Assembly (NCBI GenBank): GCA_029098065.1
Contig: JAQXNP010000078.1
Span: 1-8,742 of the forward strand
Reading direction: 5' to 3'
Length of the DNA stretch: 8,742 nucleotides
From: Clostridiales bacterium
GTDB taxonomy: Bacteria > Bacillota > Clostridia > Oscillospirales > Oscillospiraceae
The notes under the pieces are model-generated. The model was given only the letters and a program-made list of their open reading frames with translations. It was not told where the DNA came from and searched no databases. Position numbers and translations under genes: made by a program. Shown piece by piece: positions 1 to 5,723 of this stretch (the stretch's first letter is position 1; every line of letters starts with the position of its first letter).

Positions 1-55
1 TCCTATCATAAAATCAAATCACTTCTTTAGGAACGGGCAGGGAGGAGAAGAGACA

Positions 56-778
56 ATGAAAGAGCTGGAAACGTTGCAGACCTGGTTGGATGAGAGCCGC
101 AGCACGGTGTTTTTCGGCGGCGCGGGAGTTTCGACCGAAAGCGGAATTCCCGATTTCCGCAGTGTAGACGGCCTCTATAACCAGAAGTATCAGTATCCCC
201 CCGAGAGTATCATCAGCCACAGCTTTTTCAAGGCGAATCCGGAGGAGTTTTACCGTTTCTACCGGGACCGCATGCTCTATCTGGACGCGAAGCCCAACGC
301 GGCCCACCGGAAACTTGCCGAGTTGGAGAAGGCCGGAAAGCTGGCGGCGGTGGTGACCCAGAATATCGATGGGCTCCATCAGGCGGCGGGGAGCAAAATG
401 GTTCTGGAACTCCACGGAAGTGTCCACCGCAACTATTGCCTGAAGTGTCACAAGTTCTTTGACGTGGCCTATGTGAAAAATTCCGAAGGTATTCCCCGCT
501 GTGATGCCTGTGGAGGGATCGTAAAGCCGGACGTGGTCCTCTATGAGGAGTCGCTGGACGGTCATACCATCAGCGAGGCGGTGCGGTATATCGAACAGGC
601 CGATGTGCTGATCGTGGGGGGGACCTCTCTGGCGGTCTATCCGGCGGCGGGGCTCATCAACTATTACCGGGGCAAGCGGCTGGTTCTGATCAATAAGACG
701 CCCACACCCTACGATCACTCCGCGGATCTGATGATCACCGGAAAGATCGGCGAGGTATTTTCACAGATTCGGGTGTAA
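56..778 (+). CDS. cobB: NAD-dependent protein deacylase, Sir2 (sirtuin) family
   Basis: A 240-residue sirtuin, the usual size for a bacterial single-domain enzyme. It removes acyl groups from lysines in cytoplasmic proteins, using NAD+ and releasing nicotinamide and O-acyl-ADP-ribose. Seen in the sequence: the Rossmann NAD motif GAGVSTESGIPDFR (about residues 22-35), TQNID (101-105), the catalytic His120 in LHGS, a zinc site of two CxxC pairs (Cys128/131 and Cys149/152), and GGTSLAVYPAAG near residues 188-199. The His and zinc site show a standard deacylase, not the macro-linked SirTM ADP-ribosyltransferase class. It resembles the class U enzymes known from Thermotoga and Bacillus. The ATG follows GGAGGAG (41-47) with 8 bases of spacing. 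A TATCAT at 4-9 could be a -10 box, but its -35 would lie outside the window. It converges on the thioesterase gene. The symbol cobB follows common usage; acyl-chain preference cannot be read from the sequence. Confidence 0.95.
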   Translation: MKELETLQTWLDESRSTVFFGGAGVSTESGIPDFRSVDGLYNQKYQYPPESIISHSFFKANPEEFYRFYRDRMLYLDAKPNAAHRKLAELEKAGKLAAVVTQNIDGLHQAAGSKMVLELHGSVHRNYCLKCHKFFDVAYVKNSEGIPRCDACGGIVKPDVVLYEESLDGHTISEAVRYIEQADVLIVGGTSLAVYPAAGLINYYRGKRLVLINKTPTPYDHSADLMITGKIGEVFSQIRV

Positions 779-807
779 TTTCCCCGTACAGGAGAAAAGG
801 CCGGTAA

Positions 808-849
808 AACTCCGGGCGGACAAGGTTTATTCCCTGTCCGCCCGGAGTT
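808..849. terminator. Bidirectional hairpin terminator between convergent genes
   Basis: Arms at 808-822 and 835-849 are a perfect 15-bp inverted repeat rich in G and C. On the minus strand four T residues follow the stem, which suits termination of the smr-thioesterase transcript. On the plus strand the tail is CAATTTT, a weaker U-tract for the sirtuin transcript. The thioesterase stop codon touches the stem at base 849. Confidence 0.8.
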
Positions 850-1250
850 CAATTTTCATCGATGCAGAAAAAGGTGAAATTGCCGCTGGCCAGGAGAGTG
901 CCTTCGGAATTGGAGATGTCCACGGTCACATAGCAGGTGGTTTTACCGCGGCGGCGGACCGTTCCCACGGCTTGGATCACATCCCCCGGCATGCCGCTGC
1001 GCAGGAAATTCAGATTGCTGGCCAGAGTCACATACCGCCGCCCATTGCTTCTGGCCGCTGTACCGGCGGCGCAGTCGCCCATGGTGTAGAGGGCGCCGCC
1101 GTGAACCATTCCGTAAGGATTGAGACTCTCGTCCTGAACCGTCAGCTCCATTACGGCCCGGTCACGTTCCACGGACTTCAGAACGATATGATTATACTTC
1201 ATAAATGCGTTGGCAGCACAGAGTTCCGCCAGATCTTCTTCCAGACTCAT
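849..1250 (-). CDS. PaaI-family hotdog-fold thioesterase
   Basis: A 133-residue single hotdog domain of the PaaI/YbgC-like acyl-CoA thioesterase group. These cytoplasmic enzymes hydrolyse acyl- or aryl-CoA thioesters; the substrate here is unknown. The family signature is clear: NPYGMVHGGALYTMGD at residues 44-59, with the HGG turn at 50-52 and Asp59 on the long helix as catalytic candidates, then the strands VTLASNLNFLR (74-84) and GKTTCYVTVDI (102-112). The start is uncertain. The ATG at 1250 gives the normal family N-terminus and has AAAGGA 12 bases upstream, a rather long spacing. An in-frame ATG at 1271 overlaps the stop of the upstream Smr gene as ATGA and would add seven residues, using translational coupling. 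Either way the two genes form one transcript. Confidence 0.88.
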   Translation of the reverse strand: MSLEEDLAELCAANAFMKYNHIVLKSVERDRAVMELTVQDESLNPYGMVHGGALYTMGDCAAGTAARSNGRRYVTLASNLNFLRSGMPGDVIQAVGTVRRRGKTTCYVTVDISNSEGTLLASGNFTFFCIDEN

Positions 1251-1267
1251 GCGATTGGAACATCCTT

Positions 1268-1615
1268 TCATTGAAAGAGAATAAAGGTGACCCCGTTGTT
1301 GTGCCGCTCCAGATCCCGGTCCCGGCGTAAATCGCCACAATGCCGGAACGCGGACAGGGTCTCGGGATCGAAGATCGAGAACCGCTCGCCGGGGATGAAT
1401 CCGGCGATGTCCCCCCGCTTCTTCAAGCGCTCCAGATATTTCCGGACTTCCACCCGGATGCGGCCGCCGGCGCCGGAAGAACCGTAGCCGTGGATGATCT
1501 TGAGGACTGCGTCTCCAGTGATCCGGCTGTGATTGATCTCATAGGTGAGCCGGCGGACAGCAGCATCTGCCGCAGGCATCCCCAGCTCCAAGTTGACCTC
1601 CCGCAGTGACCCCAT
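1268..1615 (-). CDS. Short Smr-domain protein (MutS2 C-terminal-like)
   Basis: A 115-residue protein that is essentially one Smr domain, the small nuclease-like domain found at the C-terminus of MutS2 and in stand-alone proteins. Visible is the core motif KIIHGYGSSGAGGRIR (about residues 39-54), followed by the basic helix VRKYLERLKKRG. The first Smr motif, normally LDLHG, reads LELGMP (9-14) and so lacks the His. Short clostridial Smr proteins with an LEYGMP-like variant are familiar to me, so this may be a subfamily trait and not decay. The tail (about 73-115, FIPGERFSIFD then HNNGVTFILF) is also typical of that group. The ATG has AGGTG five bases upstream and a sigma-A promoter at 1645-1673. 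Its stop overlaps a possible start of the thioesterase gene. A nucleic-acid role is inferred from the domain only. Confidence 0.85.
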   Translation of the reverse strand: MGSLREVNLELGMPAADAAVRRLTYEINHSRITGDAVLKIIHGYGSSGAGGRIRVEVRKYLERLKKRGDIAGFIPGERFSIFDPETLSAFRHCGDLRRDRDLERHNNGVTFILFQ

Positions 1616-1644
1616 AACGGCACCTCAGTCTCAAAATATGGTAT

Positions 1645-1673
1645 AGTATATCTTAATTCTTGCAGATTCGCAA
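1645..1673 (-). promoter_or_regulatory. Sigma-A promoter of the smr-thioesterase operon
   Basis: Read on the minus strand, TTGCGA (1673-1668) is followed after 17 bases by TATACT (1650-1645). The start codon lies about 30 bases downstream of the -10 box. Confidence 0.75.
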
Positions 1674-1675
1674 TA

Positions 1676-1704
1676 TTGACAAGTGAAAGAAAATGAGGTA
1701 TTCT
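1676..1704 (+). promoter_or_regulatory. Sigma-A promoter of tRNA-Ser
   Basis: A perfect TTGACA (1676-1681) is followed after 17 bases by TATTCT (1699-1704). Transcription would begin near 1711, leaving a leader of about 65 bases before the mature tRNA. Its -35 box is separated from the divergent smr -35 box by only two bases. Confidence 0.8.
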
Positions 1705-1776
1705 ATTTCACACACTTTCATGCAATGTAACAGAATTGAGACAGCCGCGCGGCGGAGCCGTGCGGAAGTGTTCCTT

Positions 1777-1864
1777 GGAGAGATGTCCGAGTGGTTTAAG
1801 GTGCAGCTCTCGAAAAGCTGTGTACTTCACAGTACCGTGGGTTCGAATCCCACTCTCTCCGCCA
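1777..1864 (+). tRNA. tRNA-Ser, anticodon CGA, encoded CCA end
   Basis: The sequence folds into a complete serine tRNA of 88 bases. The acceptor stem pairs GGAGAGA (1777-1783) with TCTCTCC (1854-1860), followed by discriminator G and an encoded CCA. The anticodon stem CAGCT/AGCTG (1804-1808, 1816-1820) closes the seven-base loop CTCGAAA, so the anticodon is CGA (1811-1813), reading the codon UCG. The long variable arm typical of serine tRNAs has a GTAC/GTAC stem. The T-arm is GTGGG/CCCAC around TTCGAAT. It stands as a single-gene unit with its own promoter and terminator. No sign of truncation or of an integrated element at its 3' end. Confidence 0.97.
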
Positions 1865-1867
1865 GTT

Positions 1868-1903
1868 CGCCGCAAGCGCCGGAACGCTTGCGGCGCGTTT
1901 TTT
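1868..1903 (+). terminator. Rho-independent terminator of tRNA-Ser
   Basis: A perfect 11-bp stem (1868-1878 with 1885-1895), a six-base loop, then CG and six T residues (1898-1903). It starts four bases after the tRNA CCA end. Confidence 0.92.
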
Positions 1904-2230
1904 ATGCTCCGCGTCAAAAACGCACTCTGGGCTTATTTGCACTTCGCTTCCGAACCGGCCCGGAGGGCTCTTGCGGCGCTTTGCGGGATCTGAAAAGCTT
2001 CATCACTCTCCGCTATCAGCAGGAGGAAAACCGCACAGGGCTGGCAAAACACACTGTTTTGCCAGCCCTGTGTTTTGAGAATATGGATTACGGTTTGAGT
2101 GACTGCTCCTGTCCGGACAACGGAGCATTGAGGGAAAACAGCGGCTGTGAGCCGGGATAAACTCTCCCCGAACGGCATGCCCGTAGACATTGCCTGTATC
2201 GGGGCGGGTTCCGGAAGCCTTGGATGGCGG
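1904..2230. other. Gene-free gap between tRNA-Ser and the macro-domain gene
   Basis: About 330 bases with no supported gene. The only clear structure is the long hairpin at 2034-2072. A 29-codon reading frame from ATG 1904 to the stop at 1993 has no ribosome binding site and begins at the tRNA terminator's T-tract, so I do not call it. An AGGAGG at 2021-2026 has no start codon at a usable distance. The region could contain decayed coding sequence, but nothing recognisable remains. Confidence 0.6.
2034..2072. terminator. Long perfect hairpin, probable terminator of the macro-domain operon
   Basis: Arms 2034-2051 and 2055-2072 form an 18-bp perfect inverted repeat around a three-base loop. TTTT follows the stem on the plus strand. 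On the minus strand CGG and then TTTT follow. It is about 160 bases beyond the macro-domain stop codon and is the only terminator-like structure there. The T-tracts are short, so efficiency is uncertain. Confidence 0.65.
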
Positions 2231-2740
2231 TTATTCCAATGCGGCCAGGGAGGACTCGTAGATGGACCGGTCCCGGGCGCTGAAGCAGACCATGGTGACC
2301 TCCTTGACGTTCCGGCATTCCTTCAGGGTGTCACGAATGGCCGTCAGGGCGATGACTGCGGCCTGCGCGATGGGGAAATGATACACGCCGGTACTGATGG
2401 ACGGAAAGGCCACGCTCACGCACCCGTGGGAATCGGCCAGGAGGAGCGAATTCCGGTAGCAGCGGGCCAGAAGGTCCGCTTCCCCGTGTCCGCCGCCGTG
2501 CCAAACCGGACCAGGGGTATGGATCACGTATTTGGCGGGGAGGCGGTAGCCTTTGGTGATCCGGGCCTCTCCGGTGGGACAGCCGCCCAAAGTGCGGCAT
2601 TCAGCCAGCAGCTGCGGACCTGCCGCCCGGTGGATGGCCCCATCAACACCGCCGCCGCCCAGGAGACTGGTGTTGGCGGCGTTGACAATGGCATCCGCCG
2701 GGAAGACGGTGATATCGCCCTGGGTGATGGAGATGGACAT
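2231..2740 (-). CDS. Macro-domain protein, O-acetyl-ADP-ribose deacetylase type
   Basis: A 169-residue stand-alone macro domain close in pattern to E. coli YmdB. Enzymes of this group bind ADP-ribose and hydrolyse O-acetyl-ADP-ribose, the product of sirtuins, or ADP-ribosyl esters on proteins. Visible motifs in order: [20 protein letters not shown] (7-26) with Asn20 and Asn23; [14 protein letters not shown] (28-41) with Asp33 as the candidate catalytic residue; [20 protein letters not shown] (54-73); and the phosphate-binding loop [12 protein letters not shown] (112-123). All expected catalytic elements are present. The start has AAAGGAGG seven bases upstream, and this site overlaps the stop codon of the DUF3048 gene, so the two genes are almost certainly co-transcribed and perhaps coupled in translation. 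A sirtuin gene lies about 1.5 kb away in another operon. Cytoplasmic, no signal peptide. Confidence 0.94.
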   Translation of the reverse strand: MSISITQGDITVFPADAIVNAANTSLLGGGGVDGAIHRAAGPQLLAECRTLGGCPTGEARITKGYRLPAKYVIHTPGPVWHGGGHGEADLLARCYRNSLLLADSHGCVSVAFPSISTGVYHFPIAQAAVIALTAIRDTLKECRNVKEVTMVCFSARDRSIYESSLAALE

Positions 2741-2753
2741 GGAAGATCCTCCT

Positions 2754-3833
2754 TTATGAGAATGTCACATGGGATTCAATGGGGGTGATGCACACATAAC
2801 TGCTCCCCGCCCCCAGGGTGACAGGGGCGCCGCTGCCGGTGGTGTAGCGGAGCTGGCCATCGGGGAACGTCTTGTCCCAGCGGATTGGGATATATGTTCC
2901 GCCGCAGGCGAACCAGCCCTCTCCGCCGGACAGATCCACCGTAATGCGGCCGTAGCTGTCCCCCGGGATCGAGGCGCATTTGGCCTTTAGAATGAGCAGG
3001 TTGGTAATCCCCACCTGTTCGCCGGTGTTGCCGTCCACATAGGGTTTGCCGTACTGGGAAACCATATAGAGGCCGCTGTCCGGGTCATACTCAAAAACGC
3101 CGGTTTTGTAAGAGGAAAAGGGGACGGTCACCGTACCGGCGCTTTCTTCGCCCGTGGGGGTGCCGTCGGCGGAAAAGTCCATCTCGTAAGTATATCCATC
3201 CTGGTGGGTCTGCCGGAAAGAGTACCCGGGGAAGAGGGAGGTGATGGTCTCTCCTGAGGTGATCACGCTGTGCTCGTAGCCCAGATTTTTCCGCCGCCAC
3301 GAATCCCGCCAGAAAAGGGACCCCCCATAGGGGCCGTTGACGCAGTCCAGGGCGGTAACGTTCCACTCCTTGATTTTGGCATAGGCGTCGGGACTGCCTC
3401 CGGCGTGGAGATAGACGGCGTCGTGGCCCAGGGCCAGCTCCAGATAATAAGGACGGGAGGAGCGCACCGAGCCGATCTGGCCCACTCCCACCACACTTTG
3501 ATACACCCCCAGCATCCGGGTGATGCCGCCCTCCGCCAGCACCTCATAGATGATATCGGCCTGGGAGACGCCCAATTGAGGGAGCGCCTGCTTCAAGTTG
3601 TTGAGCATGACAGCCACCGGCCGGTCGCCGGGGTCCCCGTGATCCATGGGAAGCCCGGTGAGGGGATTGATGGGCCGGGTATCCTCAGGGGTGGGTTCCG
3701 GTGTGGGCTGACTGCTCTCCTCAGCCATGGGCGTGGGAGAGGGTGAGGCGCTGACTTCCGCCTCGGGGGCGGAGGAGCAGGCGGCCAGAAGCAGAGCGAG
3801 ACCGAGGCACAGGGCCGGTGTTTTGGGGAGCAT
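2754..3833 (-). CDS. DUF3048 domain lipoprotein (YerB-like)
   Basis: A 359-residue predicted lipoprotein. The N-terminus is a lipoprotein signal peptide with a hydrophobic run (about 7-18) and lipobox LAAC ending at Cys19. A Pro/Ser/Thr/Glu-rich spacer (about 20-54) would hold the domain away from the membrane. The remainder matches the DUF3048 family known from Bacillus Yer[12 protein letters not shown] (53-63), RPVAVMLNN (71-79), [17 protein letters not shown] (92-108) and [15 protein letters not shown] (119-133), with the separate C-terminal DUF3048 part from about residue 230. The biochemical function of the family is unknown, so none is assigned. The start has AAGGAGGG six bases upstream and a consensus promoter. 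It is the first gene of an operon with the macro-domain gene 13 bases downstream. The pairing of an extracytoplasmic protein with a cytoplasmic hydrolase may be only transcriptional convenience. Confidence 0.92.
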   Translation of the reverse strand: MLPKTPALCLGLALLLAACSSAPEAEVSASPSPTPMAEESSQPTPEPTPEDTRPINPLTGLPMDHGDPGDRPVAVMLNNLKQALPQLGVSQADIIYEVLAEGGITRMLGVYQSVVGVGQIGSVRSSRPYYLELALGHDAVYLHAGGSPDAYAKIKEWNVTALDCVNGPYGGSLFWRDSWRRKNLGYEHSVITSGETITSLFPGYSFRQTHQDGYTYEMDFSADGTPTGEESAGTVTVPFSSYKTGVFEYDPDSGLYMVSQYGKPYVDGNTGEQVGITNLLILKAKCASIPGDSYGRITVDLSGGEGWFACGGTYIPIRWDKTFPDGQLRYTTGSGAPVTLGAGSSYVCITPIESHVTFS

Positions 3834-3866
3834 GGATATCCCTCCTTATTGTCAATTCCTGATACC

Positions 3867-3895
3867 ATCATACCCGGCCTGAATACGGCTGTCAA
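3867..3895 (-). promoter_or_regulatory. Sigma-A promoter of the DUF3048-macro operon
   Basis: On the minus strand a perfect TTGACA (3895-3890) is followed after 17 bases by TATGAT (3872-3867). It lies 34 bases before the start codon. Confidence 0.88.
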
Positions 3896-3909
3896 GAAGG
3901 GCGTTTTTC

Positions 3910-3938
3910 TTGCCTTTTGATATGCTTCAGGCTATAAT
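3910..3938 (+). promoter_or_regulatory. Sigma-A promoter of the DUF4364-CmpB operon
   Basis: TTGCCT (3910-3915) is followed after 17 bases by a perfect TATAAT (3933-3938). Its position rules out the upstream reading-frame starts before about 3945 and supports the ATG at 3982. The 10-base palindrome ATGATATCAT (3937-3946) covers the end of the -10 box and the likely transcription start, and could be an operator. Confidence 0.8.
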
Positions 3939-3981
3939 GATATCATACAGGCTTTCTAATCTATCAAAAGGAATGGTTTCT

Positions 3982-4530
3982 ATGGCCCGGATCGGCTTTA
4001 TCCGCGACAAACTGGATATCAAAATGCTGGAACTGTACCTGATGGCCCGTGTGGCGGGTCCCATTGATTTTGACACCCTTGTCGATTTGGCGATGCGCCA
4101 CGAGGGAGTTGACTATTTTGAATTGGCCGAGGCCACCGCGGAACTGGTGGAAAGCGGCCATCTGGCACTGGCGGATGAACGTTACTCCATCACAGAAAAG
4201 GGGCGGGTCAACTCGGCGGCCTGCGAGAGCAGTCTGCCCTATTCCGTGCGCCGCCGCTGCAATCGGGATCTGGCCCCCGTCAATGCCGCGCTCCGCCGGA
4301 ATGCCCAGGTGCGGGGGGAGAAGCGCCGCAACGCGGATGGCTCGGTAGTGGCCCGGATGGCTCTGGATGACAACGGAGGCAACCTGCTGACCATTGATCT
4401 GCTGTGCCCCTCGGAGGCCCAGGCCGACCGTCTCATCAGCCGGTTCAAGTCCCAGCCTGAGCAGGTGTATAACGAAGTTCTGGAGGCCCTGCTGGCCTCC
4501 GGCGAGTCGGAGGAACGATCTGATGAGTGA
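3982..4530 (+). CDS. DUF4364 family winged-helix protein
   Basis: A 182-residue protein that I recognise as DUF4364, a family frequent in Clostridia. The N-terminal half looks like a winged helix-turn-helix: helices at about 9-24 (DKLDIKMLELYLMARV) and 30-58, then YSITEKGR (68-75), the typical turn in which a C-terminal wing ends with 'ITEKG'. The C-terminal half (about 85-172) is basic at first (SVRRRCNRDL) and has a strand-rich part with an L-T-I-D-L-L-C motif. DNA binding is inferred from the fold; no target is known. The ATG at 3982 is chosen because AAAAGGAA sits eight bases upstream and the promoter -10 box lies at 3933-3938. Its last eight bases overlap the start of the next gene (ATGAGTGA), indicating translational coupling. 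It may regulate its own promoter through the palindrome there, which is speculative. Confidence 0.85.
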   Translation: MARIGFIRDKLDIKMLELYLMARVAGPIDFDTLVDLAMRHEGVDYFELAEATAELVESGHLALADERYSITEKGRVNSAACESSLPYSVRRRCNRDLAPVNAALRRNAQVRGEKRRNADGSVVARMALDDNGGNLLTIDLLCPSEAQADRLISRFKSQPEQVYNEVLEALLASGESEERSDE

Positions 4531-5386
4531 ACCTGTCCTGTTCGGCCTCCCCATCAGTCTGGCCTTTCTTTACTTTATTTTCTATTCCTTTCTGGGCTGG
4601 GGCATGGAGACCATTTACTGTTCGGTGATGGAACGCCACTTCGTACCCAGGGGATTCCTCTATGGCCCCCTGTGCCCCATCTACGGGGGAGGGGTGCTGA
4701 TGATGATCTGCTGGTTTCAGCCGCTGATGGGGAACCCGGTCCTTTTTTACCTGGTGGCGACGGTGTGCATGTCCGCCTGGGAATATTTTGTGGGCTGGTT
4801 TCTGGAGACCACAACGCATATGAAGTACTGGGATTACAGCATGTACAAGTTCAACCTGAAGGGCCGTATCTGCCTGTGGGTGTGCCTTATGTGGGGGGCA
4901 CTGTCCTTCCTGGTCCTCTATTTTATTCATCCGCCGGTGGCGGAGCTGCTGGATCGCATCCCCCTGATCCAGCGGTATGTTCTGGACGGATTTCTTTTGG
5001 GGGCGCTGACCTTTGACTCCATTGCCACGATCTATCAGCTTGCCCGCACCTCTCAGCTGATGGGCAAGCTGCAGCAGGCGGGCGATGAACTGCGGCTGCA
5101 GCTCCATTTGGGCCGGGTGGAATTCTCCGACCGGCTGGAGGAGGCCCGGGACCGCCTGGATGACCTCATCCCCGATGAGCTGGATGAGAAGGGACAGGCG
5201 CTGAAGGCCCGCTATGATGAGCTGGCTGCCCGTACTGAGCTGCTCAGCCGCCGGTTCCGGGGCACATACAGCCACATGGCTGCCGCTTCCCGCAACGCAG
5301 AAGCCTTTGAGAGCGTCAAGCGCCGGGGGGAAGAACTGAAGGAGAAGCTGGAAGCGGCCCGCCGTTTCCGGGAGGAGGAAAAGTAA
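4523..5386 (+). CDS. CmpB-family putative ABC transporter permease with coiled-coil tail
   Basis: A 287-residue membrane protein. The N-terminal part matches the CmpB-like 'putative ABC transporter permease' family: FYSFLGWGMETIY (20-32), RGFLYGPLCPIYGGG (43-57), WEYFVGWFLE (86-95), YWDYSMYKFNLKGRICLWV (102-120). Hydrophobic segments at about 8-27, 52-66, 73-93, 115-135 and 152-172 suggest five membrane spans. From about 175 to 287 the chain is highly charged and heptad-like (RLEEARDRLDDL, ELKEKLEAARRF), which predicts a cytoplasmic coiled coil. No ATP-binding partner gene is nearby, so the transporter label comes from the family name only. The start at 4523 is preceded by GGAGG with nine bases of spacing and overlaps the DUF4364 stop. 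A strong terminator follows 11 bases after the stop codon. Confidence 0.88.
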   Translation: MSEPVLFGLPISLAFLYFIFYSFLGWGMETIYCSVMERHFVPRGFLYGPLCPIYGGGVLMMICWFQPLMGNPVLFYLVATVCMSAWEYFVGWFLETTTHMKYWDYSMYKFNLKGRICLWVCLMWGALSFLVLYFIHPPVAELLDRIPLIQRYVLDGFLLGALTFDSIATIYQLARTSQLMGKLQQAGDELRLQLHLGRVEFSDRLEEARDRLDDLIPDELDEKGQALKARYDELAARTELLSRRFRGTYSHMAAASRNAEAFESVKRRGEELKEKLEAARRFREEEK

Positions 5387-5397
5387 ACGGATCCATC

Positions 5398-5436
5398 AGA
5401 AGGCTGTGGGAATGTGTTCCCGCAGCCTTCTTTTTT
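5398..5436 (+). terminator. Rho-independent terminator after the CmpB-family gene
   Basis: A 15-bp stem (5398-5412 with 5417-5431) containing one G-U pair, a four-base loop, then a run of T residues ending at 5436. Confidence 0.93.
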
Positions 5437-5521
5437 CGGTCAAAAGCGCGGAGTGGGCTGGAAATTGGATTATGTATACTAAACTCTGCGGGATGAAACT
5501 GAAAAAAATAGATTTCCGTCC

Positions 5522-5608
5522 GGTGGAAAAAACGGTGGAAAAAGTGGAAAACAATTGGCGCAGATAGAGGAAGAGGCGTGTGGAAAAAGAGGTGGAAAAT
5601 GTGGATAA
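5522..5608 (-). promoter_or_regulatory. Array of six DnaA-box-like 9-mers in two identical triplets
   Basis: Read on the minus strand, each 9-mer is TTTTCCACN or TTATCCACA. Positions: 5522-5530, 5534-5542, 5543-5551, then 5579-5587, 5591-5599, 5600-5608. Within each triplet the starts are 12 and 9 bases apart, and the second triplet is exactly 57 bases after the first. The box at 5600-5608 is the perfect DnaA consensus TTATCCACA; 5579-5587 (TTTTCCACA) has one change and the others two. All six point the same way. The repeats are seen directly; binding by DnaA is inferred from the known consensus. Confidence 0.7.
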
Positions 5609-5610
5609 CT

Positions 5611-5660
5611 CTTTGTTGACAAAATTATTGTTAAATTTATGTAAATTATAAAGAACGGAA
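5611..5660. other. AT-rich tract beside the DnaA-box array (possible unwinding element)
   Basis: By count, 40 of 50 bases are A or T, and 28 of 30 in 5621-5650, in an otherwise GC-rich window. AAATTAT occurs twice (5623-5629 and 5643-5649). It begins two bases after the perfect DnaA box. A TTGACA at 5616-5621 with a poor TGTAAA 18 bases later could alternatively be a weak promoter. I see no clear DnaA-trio repeat. Confidence 0.5.
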
Positions 5661-5723
5661 TATGAGAGTCAATATCTTTCAGGTAAAGTCCAAAACAGTC
5701 TTTTTTTGCCCCCTTTTTACGCT

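Noticed and set aside
1777..1864. tRNA-Ser as an integration site for a mobile element
   Set aside because: No integrase, no repeated 3' tRNA segment and no foreign-looking genes follow; only a terminator and a short gap.
1904..1993. 29-residue small open reading frame after the tRNA
   Set aside because: It starts within the terminator's T-tract, lacks a ribosome binding site and has no promoter.
1693..2160. 155-codon plus-strand open frame across the tRNA
   Set aside because: It reads through the tRNA-Ser, its terminator and the long hairpin; no ribosome binding site or recognisable protein.
56..2740. SirTM-macro ADP-ribosylation system like that of S. aureus and streptococci
   Set aside because: The sirtuin keeps the catalytic His and GAGVS/TQNID motifs of normal deacylases, the genes are not in one operon, and no lipoylated GcvH-like carrier or lipoate ligase is nearby.
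2147..2788. 213-codon open frame antisense to the macro-domain gene
   Set aside because: Its opposite strand encodes a protein with full macro-domain motifs; the antisense product is Gly-rich and low in recognisable features, as expected for a GC-rich shadow frame.
3910..3981. Upstream start for the DUF4364 gene
   Set aside because: It would begin inside the promoter -35 box; the ATG at 3982 has a good ribosome binding site and the normal family N-terminus.
5522..5608. Short regularly spaced repeats as a CRISPR or iteron plasmid array
   Set aside because: The repeat unit is only 9 bp, spacers are 0, 3 or 27 bases, and no cas or rep gene is present. The match to the DnaA box explains the unit better.
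5522..5660. Calling this region the chromosomal oriC outright
   Set aside because: No dnaA, dnaN, recF, gyrB or rpmH is in the window, no clear DnaA-trio is seen, and skew cannot be judged from 8.7 kb. I keep it as a possibility only.
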